This document shows, piece after piece, positions 35,469-44,461 of a DNA stretch of 64,000 nucleotides. The translations under genes were made by a program, and so were the position numbers. The notes under the pieces are model-generated. The model saw only the letters and a program-made list of their open reading frames with translations, did no database searches and was not told the DNA's origin. Positions within the stretch are counted from its first letter, which is position 1, and each line of letters opens with the position of its first letter. The stretch comes from Methanocellales archaeon (GTDB lineage Archaea; Halobacteriota; UBA148; JAUWXC01): contig JASEEY010000003.1 in NCBI GenBank assembly GCA_030018435.1, positions 1-64,000 on the forward strand. The letters are read 5' to 3'.

Positions 35469-36494
35469 ATGCGAACGATTGATTGGAGTGATGATAAAAA
35501 CTGCATCGTATTCGTCGACCAGACCAAATTGCCTCTAGCGCGACATATCGTCGAATGTGCAGATGTAGATGCTCTAGCAGAAGCAATACGATCTCTGAGC
35601 ATCAGGGGCGCTCCAGCGCTTGGCGTTGCAGGCGCCTTTGGAGTTGCACTTGCGGCACAGACGAGTAAGGCGAAAAGCCCCATGGATCTTATACAAGAGC
35701 TGGAGGATGCCGCAGAGATTTTACGAAACACCAGACCAACTGCCGTAAACCTATCTTGGGGAATCGACAGAGTTCTCCGCAAGGCAAAGACTGGGCACTC
35801 GATAACTCACATCAAGGGGTTTGCCCTAGGAGAGGCGAAGGCAACAGCAGACGAGGATGTAGAGATATGTAAAAAGATAGGCGTCAATGGAGTAAAATTA
35901 CTGGAAGACGGCGATGTTGTGCTGACGCACTGCAATGCTGGCAGGATGGCGTGCGTGGACTGGGGCACCGCTCTTGGCATTGTTAGATCGGCCATAGAGG
36001 AAGGTAAGAGAGTAAAAGTCATCGCCACTGAGACGCGTCCATTGAATCAAGGCTCAAGGATAACGGCGTGGGAACTCCTCCAGGACAACATTCCTGTCAC
36101 ACTGATCACGGACAGCATGATCGGACATGTGGTAAGATCCGGGATGGTTGACGAAGTTCTCGTTGGTGCGGATCGCATTGTAGAGGATGCGGTATTCAAC
36201 AAAATAGGTACGTACACGCTTTCAGTCGTAGCAAAGGAGCACAAGATACCATTCTATGTTGCTACACCCATGTCAACGTTTGACTTTGAGAAACGTGCAT
36301 CAGATGTTGAGATAGAGGAGCGGAGCCCACAGGAGTTAAAGCGCTTTGGGGATGAGCAGATTGCTCCATTGGATGTAAATGTCTACAATCCTGCATTTGA
36401 CGTCACGCCAATGGATAACGTAACGGCTATTATCACCGAGCGCGGTGTGTTTTATCCGCCCCTTTCATTCGAAGAGCTTAAGGAGTTGAAATAG
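35469..36494 (+). CDS. mtnA: S-methyl-5-thioribose-1-phosphate isomerase-like (MtnA family)
   Basis: 341 aa, aIF2B-like isomerase fold. RGAPALGVAGAFG (about residues 46-58) is the substrate phosphate loop; the catalytic Cys is in LTHCNAGRMACVDWGTALG, and the catalytic Asp in VGADRIVEDAVFNKIGTY. These motifs fit MtnA (methionine salvage, opening the thioribose ring to the ribulose form) better than ribose-1,5-bisphosphate isomerase, although archaeal members of this family are sometimes of the second type. It heads a pair with the ACT-domain gene 15 bp downstream. Confidence 0.88.
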   Translation: MRTIDWSDDKNCIVFVDQTKLPLARHIVECADVDALAEAIRSLSIRGAPALGVAGAFGVALAAQTSKAKSPMDLIQELEDAAEILRNTRPTAVNLSWGIDRVLRKAKTGHSITHIKGFALGEAKATADEDVEICKKIGVNGVKLLEDGDVVLTHCNAGRMACVDWGTALGIVRSAIEEGKRVKVIATETRPLNQGSRITAWELLQDNIPVTLITDSMIGHVVRSGMVDEVLVGADRIVEDAVFNKIGTYTLSVVAKEHKIPFYVATPMSTFDFEKRASDVEIEERSPQELKRFGDEQIAPLDVNVYNPAFDVTPMDNVTAIITERGVFYPPLSFEELKELK

Positions 36495-36509
36495 ATAAAG
36501 TAGGTATGA

Positions 36510-37172
36510 ATGACACTTGCCATAAATGTGATATGTAAGGATAAGCTAGGTGTGCTAAGGGATATCGCCGGCATCGTGGCAAAACACGGCGGCAATATAA
36601 CCTATACACAGCAGTTCATCCTTGAGAGGGGTGTTCACAAGGGAAAAAGCTCCATCTACATGGAGATCGACGGAATAAAGGATCCAGGCACACTCGTATC
36701 AGACCTAACCTCGCAGGACATCGTGCACGAGGTCACCACTCCCCCTTCTTTCCAAGAGGTGTACGGCTCCAGAGTGATCGTGATTGGTGGCGGTGCACAG
36801 GTTGCCCAGGTTGCGATGGGTGCGGTTAACGAAGCAGACAGGCATAACATCAGGGGCGAGCGCATCAGCGTTGATACGATTCCGTTAGTAGGAGAGGATG
36901 CCATTGCAGATGCAGTCGATGCGGTCTCGCGTCTCCATAGGGCGGCCATTTTGGTCCTCGCCGGTTCGCTGATGGGGGGGCGCATCACAGAGGAGGTTAA
37001 AAAGTTGCGCAAGGCAGGCATTCCGGTAATCGCGCTCAATATGGCAGGAAGCGTGCCAGAGGCCGCAGATTTAGTTGTTACGGATCCAGTTCAAGCTGGC
37101 ACGTTTGCAGTGATGCATGTTGCTAGGACGGCTGAGTTTGACATCAATAGGGTTAGGGGACGACGATTTTAG
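36510..37172 (+). CDS. ACT-domain regulatory protein (DUF5612-like)
   Basis: 220 aa. An N-terminal ACT domain (INVICKDKLGVLRDIAGIVAKHGGNITYTQQFI, residues 4-75) probably binds an amino acid. The C-terminal domain begins GSRVIVIGGGAQVAQVAMGAVNEADRHNIRGERISVDTIPLVGEDAIADAVDAVSRL and continues with a nucleotide-binding-like fold (AAILVLAGSLMGGRITEEVKKLRKAGIPVIALNMAGSVPEAADLVVTDPVQAG). This two-domain form is typical of methanogens and relatives, with no proven function. Cotranscribed with mtnA; convergent with the Cas4-like gene. Confidence 0.82.
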   Translation: MTLAINVICKDKLGVLRDIAGIVAKHGGNITYTQQFILERGVHKGKSSIYMEIDGIKDPGTLVSDLTSQDIVHEVTTPPSFQEVYGSRVIVIGGGAQVAQVAMGAVNEADRHNIRGERISVDTIPLVGEDAIADAVDAVSRLHRAAILVLAGSLMGGRITEEVKKLRKAGIPVIALNMAGSVPEAADLVVTDPVQAGTFAVMHVARTAEFDINRVRGRRF

Positions 37173-37930
37173 AACAGACTAGAGAGCAAAGACTTCTTCA
37201 CCCTACACAGATCGATGAAAGCACAAGATTCACATGGAACTTTTCTCGGCTTATCTGGAAGGGGGCCGTCTATGACCTTTTGAACCCCATTCTTGATTCG
37301 CAGTGCTATCCTTTTGTCGGCGTGTTTGATGTTAACATCGCGAAATTCTCCATACCTAGCGTATTCAATTAGGCCGCAATTAACAGGGTTATTAAACGTT
37401 TCCTTAACCAGGAGCGCGTATGCAGCTAGCTGTATTCTTTCATCCTTCCATACTCCGTATTCAGGTTTGTTACCAGTTTTGATAATAGATGGGAGAATTT
37501 CACCGTTGATTAACACCAACTTATCTGGGCGACCTGACATGTCTAAGCGTCTGGAATGCATCAGGTATTCCTTTTTCCATGGCACAATTCGCTGAAGCAG
37601 CACATCTTTGCCAAGTACGCCAATGGCATTTTCCATACCAGCTATAATACCATCGACATCAATGTTTGATATGGCATCCATGATCTGGGATTTTTCTATC
37701 GCACTCAAGTCGCCCTGGGCATCGTTTGCGATGTCGTTTAAATAAGCGGGCAACTCGCCCAGATCGTCATTTTTAATCAACAAAGGGAACCTGTATGCGA
37801 GTTCTTTGAGCAACAAATGTTCTACGTACTCGGTGGCGATTACTCTATCCAACTTGTATCCACGAGATACGAAATACGCCTGGCGCGGACATGACATATA
37901 GAGAACTATGTCAGATGCCCTAACGGTCAA
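37169..37930 (-). CDS. Cas4/Dna2-like PD-(D/E)XK nuclease
   Basis: 253 aa. It begins VRASDIVLYMSCPRQAYFVSRGY with the first Cys of a 4-Cys Fe-S site; the other three are in PCESCAFIDLCRVKK (residues about 228-243). The nuclease core is RRLDMSGRPDKLVLINGEILPSIIKTG (D...x-I-K) with IQLAAYALLV as motif QxxxY-like helix. This is the Cas4/RecB-C-terminal family. TTG start at 37930 in a TTGA overlap with orc1/cdc6. No CRISPR array or other cas gene is near, and the neighbours are replication genes, so a chromosomal repair or replication role (Dna2/RecB-like) fits better than spacer acquisition. Confidence 0.85.
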   Translation of the reverse strand: MTVRASDIVLYMSCPRQAYFVSRGYKLDRVIATEYVEHLLLKELAYRFPLLIKNDDLGELPAYLNDIANDAQGDLSAIEKSQIMDAISNIDVDGIIAGMENAIGVLGKDVLLQRIVPWKKEYLMHSRRLDMSGRPDKLVLINGEILPSIIKTGNKPEYGVWKDERIQLAAYALLVKETFNNPVNCGLIEYARYGEFRDVNIKHADKRIALRIKNGVQKVIDGPLPDKPRKVPCESCAFIDLCRVKKSLLSSLF

Positions 37931-39039
37931 TCTCCCAATCCCTTCAAAACGTCATTGGCATTTTCAGCCGAGATGAGTCTACTTCTACCCTTGGCACCCT
38001 TACCAGAATACCTGGTGTTGATGAGTTTAATCGCATCCAGCTTGTTCAGCATTTCATGAAATCGCGTGTATCCTAACTTTGTCCTTTCTTGGAACTTTTT
38101 GTATAGTTCTCCTGCCTTGATCTCTCCGCCCTCTGCGATTAGTTTGAGTAGCACCCTTTCACCATCTTCCAGCGATGAGATGATGTGCTTCAGATGAACA
38201 GATTTTGAGCTTTCATACGCCTTGTCCACATCTTCCAGCGATATGCACTTACTGGCTCTGCGCTCTGCATTCAGCCCAGCCTTCTTGAGCAAGTCGATGC
38301 CCACTCGTAAGTCACCGGAATTTTCGACATATTCGACGATCTTGTTCAAAACATCCTCTGAGACGACATCTGAAAAAAATCCATACTTGATCCTGTTCGA
38401 CAGTATATCATGGATCTCATCGTGTGTATATGGCGGGAAGGGTATTTCCCGTGGTAGGAACACGGATGCAACTCTCACATCCAACGGGTACCGCATCTTC
38501 ACATCACTCAAAATACCAATGACGCCAATTCTCGCCTTGGGCTGCACCTCATGTGCTCGCAGGAGTGTGTAAAGCACATCGTTCACCTCATTTTCATAAA
38601 ACAAGTAATTGACATCATCCAAGGCAGCGATCAGCACCCTCTCCTTTCCTACCAGGTGCTTCACTGTCTCCTCAAATATCTTTTTGAACGAAACACCCGA
38701 TGATGGCGGCGCATATCCGTAAATCTTCTGGAATACTCTGGAGAAAACCTCATACTTGGTATTGTCGACCTGACAATTGATGTGAACGGGAATTACAGAT
38801 GATGTATGCTTCTCAATCTCTTCAAATATTTTGAGTACGGCAGTGGTCTTTCCCGTGCCCGGTGGACCCAAACAGAGCGTGTTGATGGGTCTTATACCCC
38901 TCATAGCAGGGCGTATGCTGAACATCAACTCCTCCATCTGGGATTCCCTGTGCAGAAAGTGCTCCGGCACGTAGTCCAGCTCAAACATCTCGCCGTTCTT
39001 GAAGATCGTTTGATCCCATAATAGTGTGTCTTCGACCAT
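37927..39039 (-). CDS. cdc6: Orc1/Cdc6-family replication initiator
   Basis: 370 aa AAA+ protein with C-terminal winged helix. Walker A is LGPPGTGKTTAVL (about residues 56-68); the Walker B is unusual, LIAALDDVNYL instead of the common DE pair. Sensor 1 is IGVIGILSDVK and sensor 2 lies in SGDLRVGIDLLKKAG. The winged helix occupies about 290-370 (GERVLLKLIAEGGEIKAGELYKKFQE, GYTRFHEMLNKLD). Such genes usually sit beside an origin. The adjacent 39040-39156 spacer is AT-rich but I could not see clear origin-recognition repeats. It may be a secondary initiator. Confidence 0.9.
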   Translation of the reverse strand: MVEDTLLWDQTIFKNGEMFELDYVPEHFLHRESQMEELMFSIRPAMRGIRPINTLCLGPPGTGKTTAVLKIFEEIEKHTSSVIPVHINCQVDNTKYEVFSRVFQKIYGYAPPSSGVSFKKIFEETVKHLVGKERVLIAALDDVNYLFYENEVNDVLYTLLRAHEVQPKARIGVIGILSDVKMRYPLDVRVASVFLPREIPFPPYTHDEIHDILSNRIKYGFFSDVVSEDVLNKIVEYVENSGDLRVGIDLLKKAGLNAERRASKCISLEDVDKAYESSKSVHLKHIISSLEDGERVLLKLIAEGGEIKAGELYKKFQERTKLGYTRFHEMLNKLDAIKLINTRYSGKGAKGRSRLISAENANDVLKGLGD

Positions 39040-39156
39040 TTTGAACTCCTGAGAATACTTTCGCCCTACTCTAAGATTACTTTTTCATACTTATTCTTTT
39101 AGTGATGTTTATTAGACATAGGGTACTATTAAACATTCAAGCCATGGAGATGAAAA
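39040..39156. other. AT-rich spacer between orc1/cdc6 and the Hjr-like gene, possible origin
   Basis: 117 bp, AT-rich. In archaea a chromosomal origin often lies beside orc1/cdc6. I see no copy of the known origin-recognition-box core and no obvious inverted repeat, so this is a candidate only on position. Confidence 0.25.
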
Positions 39157-39621
39157 ATGACTGACTTTGAACGAGAACTAGTCAAATCTTTTAACCGGTT
39201 TTTTGAACAGGGTAAGGTAGAGGGCATCGCCTATAGGCTAAAACAGCATAGGTTCGCATCGCAAATAGTCGATGTGTTGGTTGATTCCTCGCATAAGGAT
39301 TTTTACTTGGGCATCGAATGCAAGAGCGTGTCAACTGACAAAGGGGCTGTTGCACTTTATTTCACTCAACATTTTAGCGCCGGCCAGATTCCGCGCATAG
39401 ATGATTTTCTCAAAAAGTCCGGCCGAAGAGGGGTTTTGGCGGTCGAACTCAGAAGAGGTAGCGGCAAATCGAGGGGGGCACATATCATAAAATGGACAGA
39501 ACTAAGAAAACGGTATGCCAAGGGTTCAGTTGGCTTTACGGTGGATGAGATCGTGCGTTCTCCAGAAATACACAGGAAAGGCGCTCACTATGTAATTGAG
39601 CCTAGAGTATGGGGAGATTGA
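39157..39621 (+). CDS. Holliday-junction-resolvase-like nuclease
   Basis: 154 aa. A compact PD-(D/E)XK fold: Glu in FERELVKSF, then FASQIVDVLVDSSHKDFYLGIECKSVS, giving D-x(n)-E-x-K (residues about 46-61), and a C-terminal FEVDE-like strand. This resembles archaeal Hjc/Hjr resolvases but has extra sequence between motifs (FSAGQIPRIDDFLKKSGRRGVLAVELRRG). It lies between orc1/cdc6 (divergent) and the TatD-like and mcm genes, consistent with a role in recombination at forks. It could equally be a Hjc-related nuclease of unknown substrate. Confidence 0.82.
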   Translation: MTDFERELVKSFNRFFEQGKVEGIAYRLKQHRFASQIVDVLVDSSHKDFYLGIECKSVSTDKGAVALYFTQHFSAGQIPRIDDFLKKSGRRGVLAVELRRGSGKSRGAHIIKWTELRKRYAKGSVGFTVDEIVRSPEIHRKGAHYVIEPRVWGD

Positions 39622-39622
39622 G

Positions 39623-40462
39623 ATGATGCCGATTACTGATAATCACATGCACATCGATTTGCAAGGTCTTGGGATTATGGCTGTTGAGCAGTTTCAGAGG
39701 GCGGGAGGCACGCACATATTCTTGGTTTCGAAGACGACGCAGAGTTTTGGCATCGAGGTCGCATCTCCAGATGATTTCAAATCGGCGTTTGAGCACACCG
39801 TAAAGATCGCGGATGTGATTAACGAGCAAACAGAAGTGACGGCTTTTCCAGTCCTCGGGATTCATCCCGCAGAGCTCACGAGATTGACAAAACGTTTCGA
39901 ACTGAATAGGGCTAAAGCGCTAATATGTCGTGGCTTGGATATCGCCATCGATTTTGTAAAAGAAGGACGGGCGATCGCCATCAAGACGGGGAGACCTCAC
40001 TATGAGGTTAGCGATGCTGAGTGGCGTGCATCCAATGAAATCATGTTTTATGGAATGAAATTGGCAAGCGAAGCAGGATGCGCTGTTCAGCTGCACACCG
40101 AGAGTACAACTCCAGATAGTTTGGCAGAGATATCTAAGATGGCAAATAGGGCTGGATTAGCCCTAGACAGAATAGTCAAGCATTATTCTGCCCCCATGAT
40201 ACCCGAGTACCAAAATGTCGGCATTTTTCCATCAATACTCGCCAGTGAGGATACGTTGGATGTCGCTTTATCGCAAGGGAATAGGTTCATGATGGAAACT
40301 GACTATATCGATGACCCTGACAGACCAGGCGTCGTTCTCGGACCAAAAACCGTTCCACGTAGGACGAAACAGTTTATCAAAAAAGGTATTGATGAGGATG
40401 TGTTTTGGACGGTCCATAAAGATCATCCAGAAAAAGTATATGGAGTTAAGATAAATATCTAG
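39623..40462 (+). CDS. TatD-like metal-dependent hydrolase
   Basis: 279 aa. Amidohydrolase (TIM barrel) fold: TDNHMHIDLQGLG gives the HxH pair at residues 7 and 9, FPVLGIHPAEL gives a Glu, and LHTE plus KHYSAPMIPEYQNVGIFPS give further metal-ligating His, with METDYIDDP (residues about 225-233) providing the catalytic Asp region. TatD-family members are DNases or 3'-5' exonucleases. The start ATG at 39623 (or 39626) lies beside the stop of the nuclease gene, so the two are coupled. Upstream in-frame TTG at 39596 is not used. Confidence 0.88.
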   Translation: MMPITDNHMHIDLQGLGIMAVEQFQRAGGTHIFLVSKTTQSFGIEVASPDDFKSAFEHTVKIADVINEQTEVTAFPVLGIHPAELTRLTKRFELNRAKALICRGLDIAIDFVKEGRAIAIKTGRPHYEVSDAEWRASNEIMFYGMKLASEAGCAVQLHTESTTPDSLAEISKMANRAGLALDRIVKHYSAPMIPEYQNVGIFPSILASEDTLDVALSQGNRFMMETDYIDDPDRPGVVLGPKTVPRRTKQFIKKGIDEDVFWTVHKDHPEKVYGVKINI

Positions 40463-40485
40463 TACGAAAAAGAAGAGTTGAAAAA

Positions 40486-43400
40486 ATGGTGGGCGATACA
40501 GTTTCCAGATGGGAGGAATTTTTAGAGCAGTATTACAAGGAGCATATCCTTCAGTTAGCCAGTACGTATCCAGAGGAGCGCAGCCTGTTCATAGAATTTC
40601 CAGATATCGTTAAAAAAGATCCTGAGCTAGCGGACGCCCTGTTGGAGCGACCTCATGAAATTCTACCAGATCTGGAGGAGTCCCTAAGAACCTTCGCCAC
40701 ACCGACTGGTGAGCCACTGGATGATGCGCACGTCAGGATAGTTAAAATTCCCGATAGAGTTCAGATCAGAAAATTGAGGAGTGACAACATATCCAGACTG
40801 ATCGCGATAGAGGGGCTGGTGCGCAAGGCAACGGCCGTACGCCCCAAAATTGTCAACGCTGCCTTTGATTGTTTGAGGTGTGGCCATACCACCCACAAGG
40901 AGCAGACTGGAACGAAGTTTACCGAGCCCTATGCGTGTGAGAATGAGTCGTGCGACAGGAAGGGGCCGTTCAAATTGAATTTAAACGAATCGATTTTTGT
41001 GGACGCACAGAAGCTGCAGATTCAGGAATCCCCAGAGGATTTAAGGGGTGGAGAACAGCCTCAAACCCTGGACGTAAACGTGGAGGATGACCTAGCAGGA
41101 ATTGTGACTCCAGGTGACAGGATTATCGTCACCGGTATCCTCCACTCCTACCAGCGAACCTCTCCAGTGGGGAAGAGCACGTTTTTCGATGTATACCTTG
41201 AGTGCATCTCCATCGAGATACAGGAGCAGGAATTCGAGGAGCTGGACATCTCCAAGGAAGAAGAAAAGGAGATTCTCAAGCTATCAGAGATGCCAAATAT
41301 TTACGAAACTGTGATCAATTCGATTGCGCCTACCATTTTTGGGTATAACGACATTAAGGAGGCGATAGCACTTCAGTTGTTCGCTGGCGTGGCAAAGTTG
41401 CTTCCGGATGGCACTAGGGTGAGAGGCGATGTTCATGTGCTCCTGGTCGGAGATCCAGGCACCGCTAAATCCCAATTGCTCAGGTACATCGCGACACTCG
41501 CCCCTAGGGGCATTTATACGAGTGGCAAGGGCACGACGGCAGCTGGGCTAACAGCGACGGCTGTTAGGGACGAATTTGGAGAGGGGCGCTGGACTCTTGA
41601 GGCGGGTGCACTCGTGCTCGCAGACAAAGGTGTCGCTGCAGTTGACGAACTCGACAAGATGAGAGATGAGGATAGAAGCGCATTGCATGAGGCGATGGAA
41701 CAGCAATCGTATCATCCATCCACTGAGATACTGCTTTCTGATGGACGAAAGGTGAAAATTGGGGAGTACGTTGATGGTTTGTTTAATAAAAATGAAGATA
41801 AGATCATCAAAGGTGTAGATTGCGAGATACTACCTTTGTGCGCTAACGCGCTAAAACGTAGCATGCTCCCAAGAGAATTCCTGTTTAGCACCGACTTCAA
41901 TGCGATTTTTAAACTACCGATCGATAGAGTGAGCAGGCATGTCCCACCAGATAGGTTTGTCCAGATCAAATACTCTAATGGTAGAGAGATCATAGTCACA
42001 CCAGAGCACCCCATATACGTATTCAGACATGGGGCAGTAGGTTGCGTCCCAGCGATAGACGTCGAGGAGAATGATTTTATTCCAGCCCCTAGGGTTGTGC
42101 CAAACTATGATTCAGTAATAGAACTACATCAAATCGACAGAACACACGTGCATGAAAAAGACATCGTTTTTCCTGGCACTCTTTCTCCAGACTTAGCAGC
42201 AATATTGGGATTCCTGATATCTGAGGGACATTCATACCGAGGATCAAGCGCTGAAATTGGTTTTTCGAATACTAATAATGGACTATTGGATAGCATGTCA
42301 AGGTTAATGATGAACGTATTTGGCGTTAACTATTCTTGGAACTCCAATGCTTATGGTACTATAACCCTGAGGTATGTCTCCACTCGCCTTCACAGATGGT
42401 TTGCTGACAACTTCCCTGAGATGATGCGAACGGCAAAGGATAAACGAGTACCAGCGAAGATTCTTGGTACATCAAAGGATAACATAAGGGAATTCTTGAG
42501 GACTGCATTTCTTGGAGATGGCGGGGTGGAATCGACAGCGATCTGCTATCGCACAGCATCTAAAGGACTTGCAGAGGATTATCAAGATCTACTACTTAAG
42601 CTAGGCATAGCTTCACGAATTGTCCAAGATGTGCATAACCATTCCTATAAAACGTATATCGCGGGTGACTCGCTAGGGGCATTCTACGATCAAATTGTCG
42701 ATTTTGAGGATGTTAGGTGCTGCAAAATACGGTCGATGGTATCAAAGAGTAAAGAGACGCTACGACACCATGATGTAGTCCCAACCGATGTCGCACGTGT
42801 TGTGATAAAATCCCTGAAATCGTTGGGGATGGTAAATGATGGTTACTTCTGTCGGCATCTCAACAAAGATCATGGAATAACTGTCGATACGATGAAGAAA
42901 TACGTACATCGCTTACGGGATCGATATGAGGAAATACAAGAAGCGCTCAAACTTGACATTTCACTGCGTGAGTTGCGGGATAGGGTTAACTGGTCGCAGC
43001 GACAGCTAGCAGATGAGATGGGCGTTTTCAGAAGTACGATAGATTACCTGGAGCGTGGTGGATATAATGAGGAGAGAAGAGGAGAAATCCTACAGAAAGC
43101 AAAACAAGTGATATCTAACTCGATATCTAGCACCTTAAAGAATATCTTGGAGCTCGACCGATTATTGAACTCAGATATTAGATTTTTACGCGTAACAAGT
43201 GTGAAGGTGGTTCCAAACAAGGGCAAGTATAGGACAAATTGGGTTTACGACGTTACAGTTGAGCCGACACACAATTTCATAAGCCATGGCGTGGTGCTAC
43301 ACAACACGGTCAGCATAGCCAAGGCAGGTGTCATGGCCATGTTGAGGTCGAGATGCGCGCTACTTGGCGCTGCTAATCCCAAATATGGGAGGTTTGATAG

Positions 43401-44166
43401 GTACGAGTCAATAGCAGAACAGATCAATTTGCCACCTACGCTTTTGTCCAGATTTGACTTGATTTTCCCCCTTGCAGATGAGCCAGATGAAACGCTGGAT
43501 ACAAACATCGCGGAGCACATCCTGCGGGCGCATTATGCCGGAGAGTTGGCAGAACACGCTAAGAAATTTCCTTCTGGAAAAATCACCAAGGAGGACGTGA
43601 AGTCTGCCATGGAGATGATTCAGCCAGAGATCGGGCCTGAGCTGTTCAGAAAATACATCGCATATGCCAAGCGAATATACCCAATAATGGTGGATGATGC
43701 CAAGCAGCGGTTGACCGAGTTCTATTTAGGACTGCGCAAACAGGGCATAGGTATCGATTCACCAGTTCCCGTGACCGCACGTTCCTTAGAGGCACTGGTG
43801 CGGTTAGCGGAGGCTTCTGCAAGAATTAGGCTGAGCGATGCCATCACAGAAGAGGATGCAAATAGAGCTATAAGAATCGTGGAATCGTGTCTGAGGAAGG
43901 TGGCAGTCGATCCTGAGACAGGGCAGTTCGATGTTGATATAATAGCAGTCGGAACCAGCAAGAGCCAGCGAGATAAGATCAAAATACTCAGGGAGATCAT
44001 ACGGGAACTTGAGAAAGAGCATGGGGGGAGAGCGCCTAAGGAGGATATCTATGACAAGGCACAGGCGCAGGGTATCTCCAAGGATATAGTCGAGGAGCTC
44101 ATCGCCAAACTAAAACAACAGGGAGACATCTTCGAGCCCGCTACAGGGTACCTCAAATTGGCATAG
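40486..44166 (+). CDS. mcm: MCM replicative helicase precursor containing an intein
   Basis: 1226 aa precursor. Removing the intein (41707-43305) leaves a 693-aa MCM. N-terminal domain with zinc site CLRCGHTTHKE...CENESC (residues about 125-165), then AAA+ helicase: Walker A VGDPGTAKSQ (about 320-330), Walker B AAVDELDKM, sensor 1 LGAANPKYGRF, arginine finger LLSRFDLIF, and a C-terminal winged helix. It is the 3'-5' helicase of the fork. The intein interrupts the conserved block MEQQ|TVSIAKAG that follows Walker B, so splicing is needed for activity. It lies 23 bp after the TatD-like gene and 2 bp before DUF424. Confidence 0.96.
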   Translation: MVGDTVSRWEEFLEQYYKEHILQLASTYPEERSLFIEFPDIVKKDPELADALLERPHEILPDLEESLRTFATPTGEPLDDAHVRIVKIPDRVQIRKLRSDNISRLIAIEGLVRKATAVRPKIVNAAFDCLRCGHTTHKEQTGTKFTEPYACENESCDRKGPFKLNLNESIFVDAQKLQIQESPEDLRGGEQPQTLDVNVEDDLAGIVTPGDRIIVTGILHSYQRTSPVGKSTFFDVYLECISIEIQEQEFEELDISKEEEKEILKLSEMPNIYETVINSIAPTIFGYNDIKEAIALQLFAGVAKLLPDGTRVRGDVHVLLVGDPGTAKSQLLRYIATLAPRGIYTSGKGTTAAGLTATAVRDEFGEGRWTLEAGALVLADKGVAAVDELDKMRDEDRSALHEAMEQQSYHPSTEILLSDGRKVKIGEYVDGLFNKNEDKIIKGVDCEILPLCANALKRSMLPREFLFSTDFNAIFKLPIDRVSRHVPPDRFVQIKYSNGREIIVTPEHPIYVFRHGAVGCVPAIDVEENDFIPAPRVVPNYDSVIELHQIDRTHVHEKDIVFPGTLSPDLAAILGFLISEGHSYRGSSAEIGFSNTNNGLLDSMSRLMMNVFGVNYSWNSNAYGTITLRYVSTRLHRWFADNFPEMMRTAKDKRVPAKILGTSKDNIREFLRTAFLGDGGVESTAICYRTASKGLAEDYQDLLLKLGIASRIVQDVHNHSYKTYIAGDSLGAFYDQIVDFEDVRCCKIRSMVSKSKETLRHHDVVPTDVARVVIKSLKSLGMVNDGYFCRHLNKDHGITVDTMKKYVHRLRDRYEEIQEALKLDISLRELRDRVNWSQRQLADEMGVFRSTIDYLERGGYNEERRGEILQKAKQVISNSISSTLKNILELDRLLNSDIRFLRVTSVKVVPNKGKYRTNWVYDVTVEPTHNFISHGVVLHNTVSIAKAGVMAMLRSRCALLGAANPKYGRFDRYESIAEQINLPPTLLSRFDLIFPLADEPDETLDTNIAEHILRAHYAGELAEHAKKFPSGKITKEDVKSAMEMIQPEIGPELFRKYIAYAKRIYPIMVDDAKQRLTEFYLGLRKQGIGIDSPVPVTARSLEALVRLAEASARIRLSDAITEEDANRAIRIVESCLRKVAVDPETGQFDVDIIAVGTSKSQRDKIKILREIIRELEKEHGGRAPKEDIYDKAQAQGISKDIVEELIAKLKQQGDIFEPATGYLKLA
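41707..43305 (+). mobile_element. MCM intein with LAGLIDADG endonuclease and extra HTH domain
   Basis: 533 residues in frame within mcm. It starts with Ser1 (SYHPSTEILLSDG, block A), has block B TPEHPIYV, two LAGLIDADG motifs (LAAILGFLISEG at 42193-42228, and REFLRTAFLGDGG at about 42487-42525), block F VYDVTVEPTHNFIS and ends VVLHN followed by extein Thr, all consistent with an active splicing and homing element. Between the second endonuclease motif and block F there is a Cro/C1-like HTH (LRELRDRVNWSQRQLADEMGVFRSTIDYLERGG, about 42960-43065), with another winged-helix-like stretch ahead of it. These may help DNA binding. Confidence 0.93.
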
Positions 44167-44168
44167 AC

Positions 44169-44459
44169 ATGTATCTCAAGATTTACAAATGTGGACCCGA
44201 GATCATGGTTGCAGTATGTGACAGGGACATCCTCGGAAAAACGTTCTCCGAGGGCGAGCTCAGAATTCAGGCATTGGAGTCGTTTTACAAGGGTGATTTG
44301 GTCACTGAGGGTGTGGCAGTAGAGGCGCTTAAAAAAGCGACCATTGCCAATCTATTGGGGAAAAAGGCAGTTAGTTGCGCGCTAAAAAATGGAATTATCG
44401 CAAAGGAGAATATCATAACGATAGCCGGCGTACCGCATGCCCAGATGGTGAGGATGTAA
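44169..44459 (+). CDS. DUF424 protein
   Basis: 96 aa. It follows the archaeal DUF424 pattern: YLKIYKCGPEIMVAVCDRDILGKTFSEGELRIQALESFYKGD, then ATIANLLGKKAVSCALKNGIIAKENIITIAGVPHAQMVRM. The family is widespread in archaea and its function is not known. It lies 2 bp after mcm and 2 bp before nmd3 in the same operon, an arrangement that suggests a housekeeping role in information processing. Confidence 0.88.
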   Translation: MYLKIYKCGPEIMVAVCDRDILGKTFSEGELRIQALESFYKGDLVTEGVAVEALKKATIANLLGKKAVSCALKNGIIAKENIITIAGVPHAQMVRM

Positions 44460-44461
44460 AA

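Noticed and set aside
37169..37930. Cas4-like gene as sign of a CRISPR-Cas locus
   Set aside because: No repeat-spacer array and no cas1, cas2 or effector genes in the window; neighbours are replication genes.
39040..39156. Origin of replication with ORB repeats
   Set aside because: No origin-recognition-box core or paired repeats could be seen; only position beside cdc6 supports it, so it is listed as a weak candidate only.
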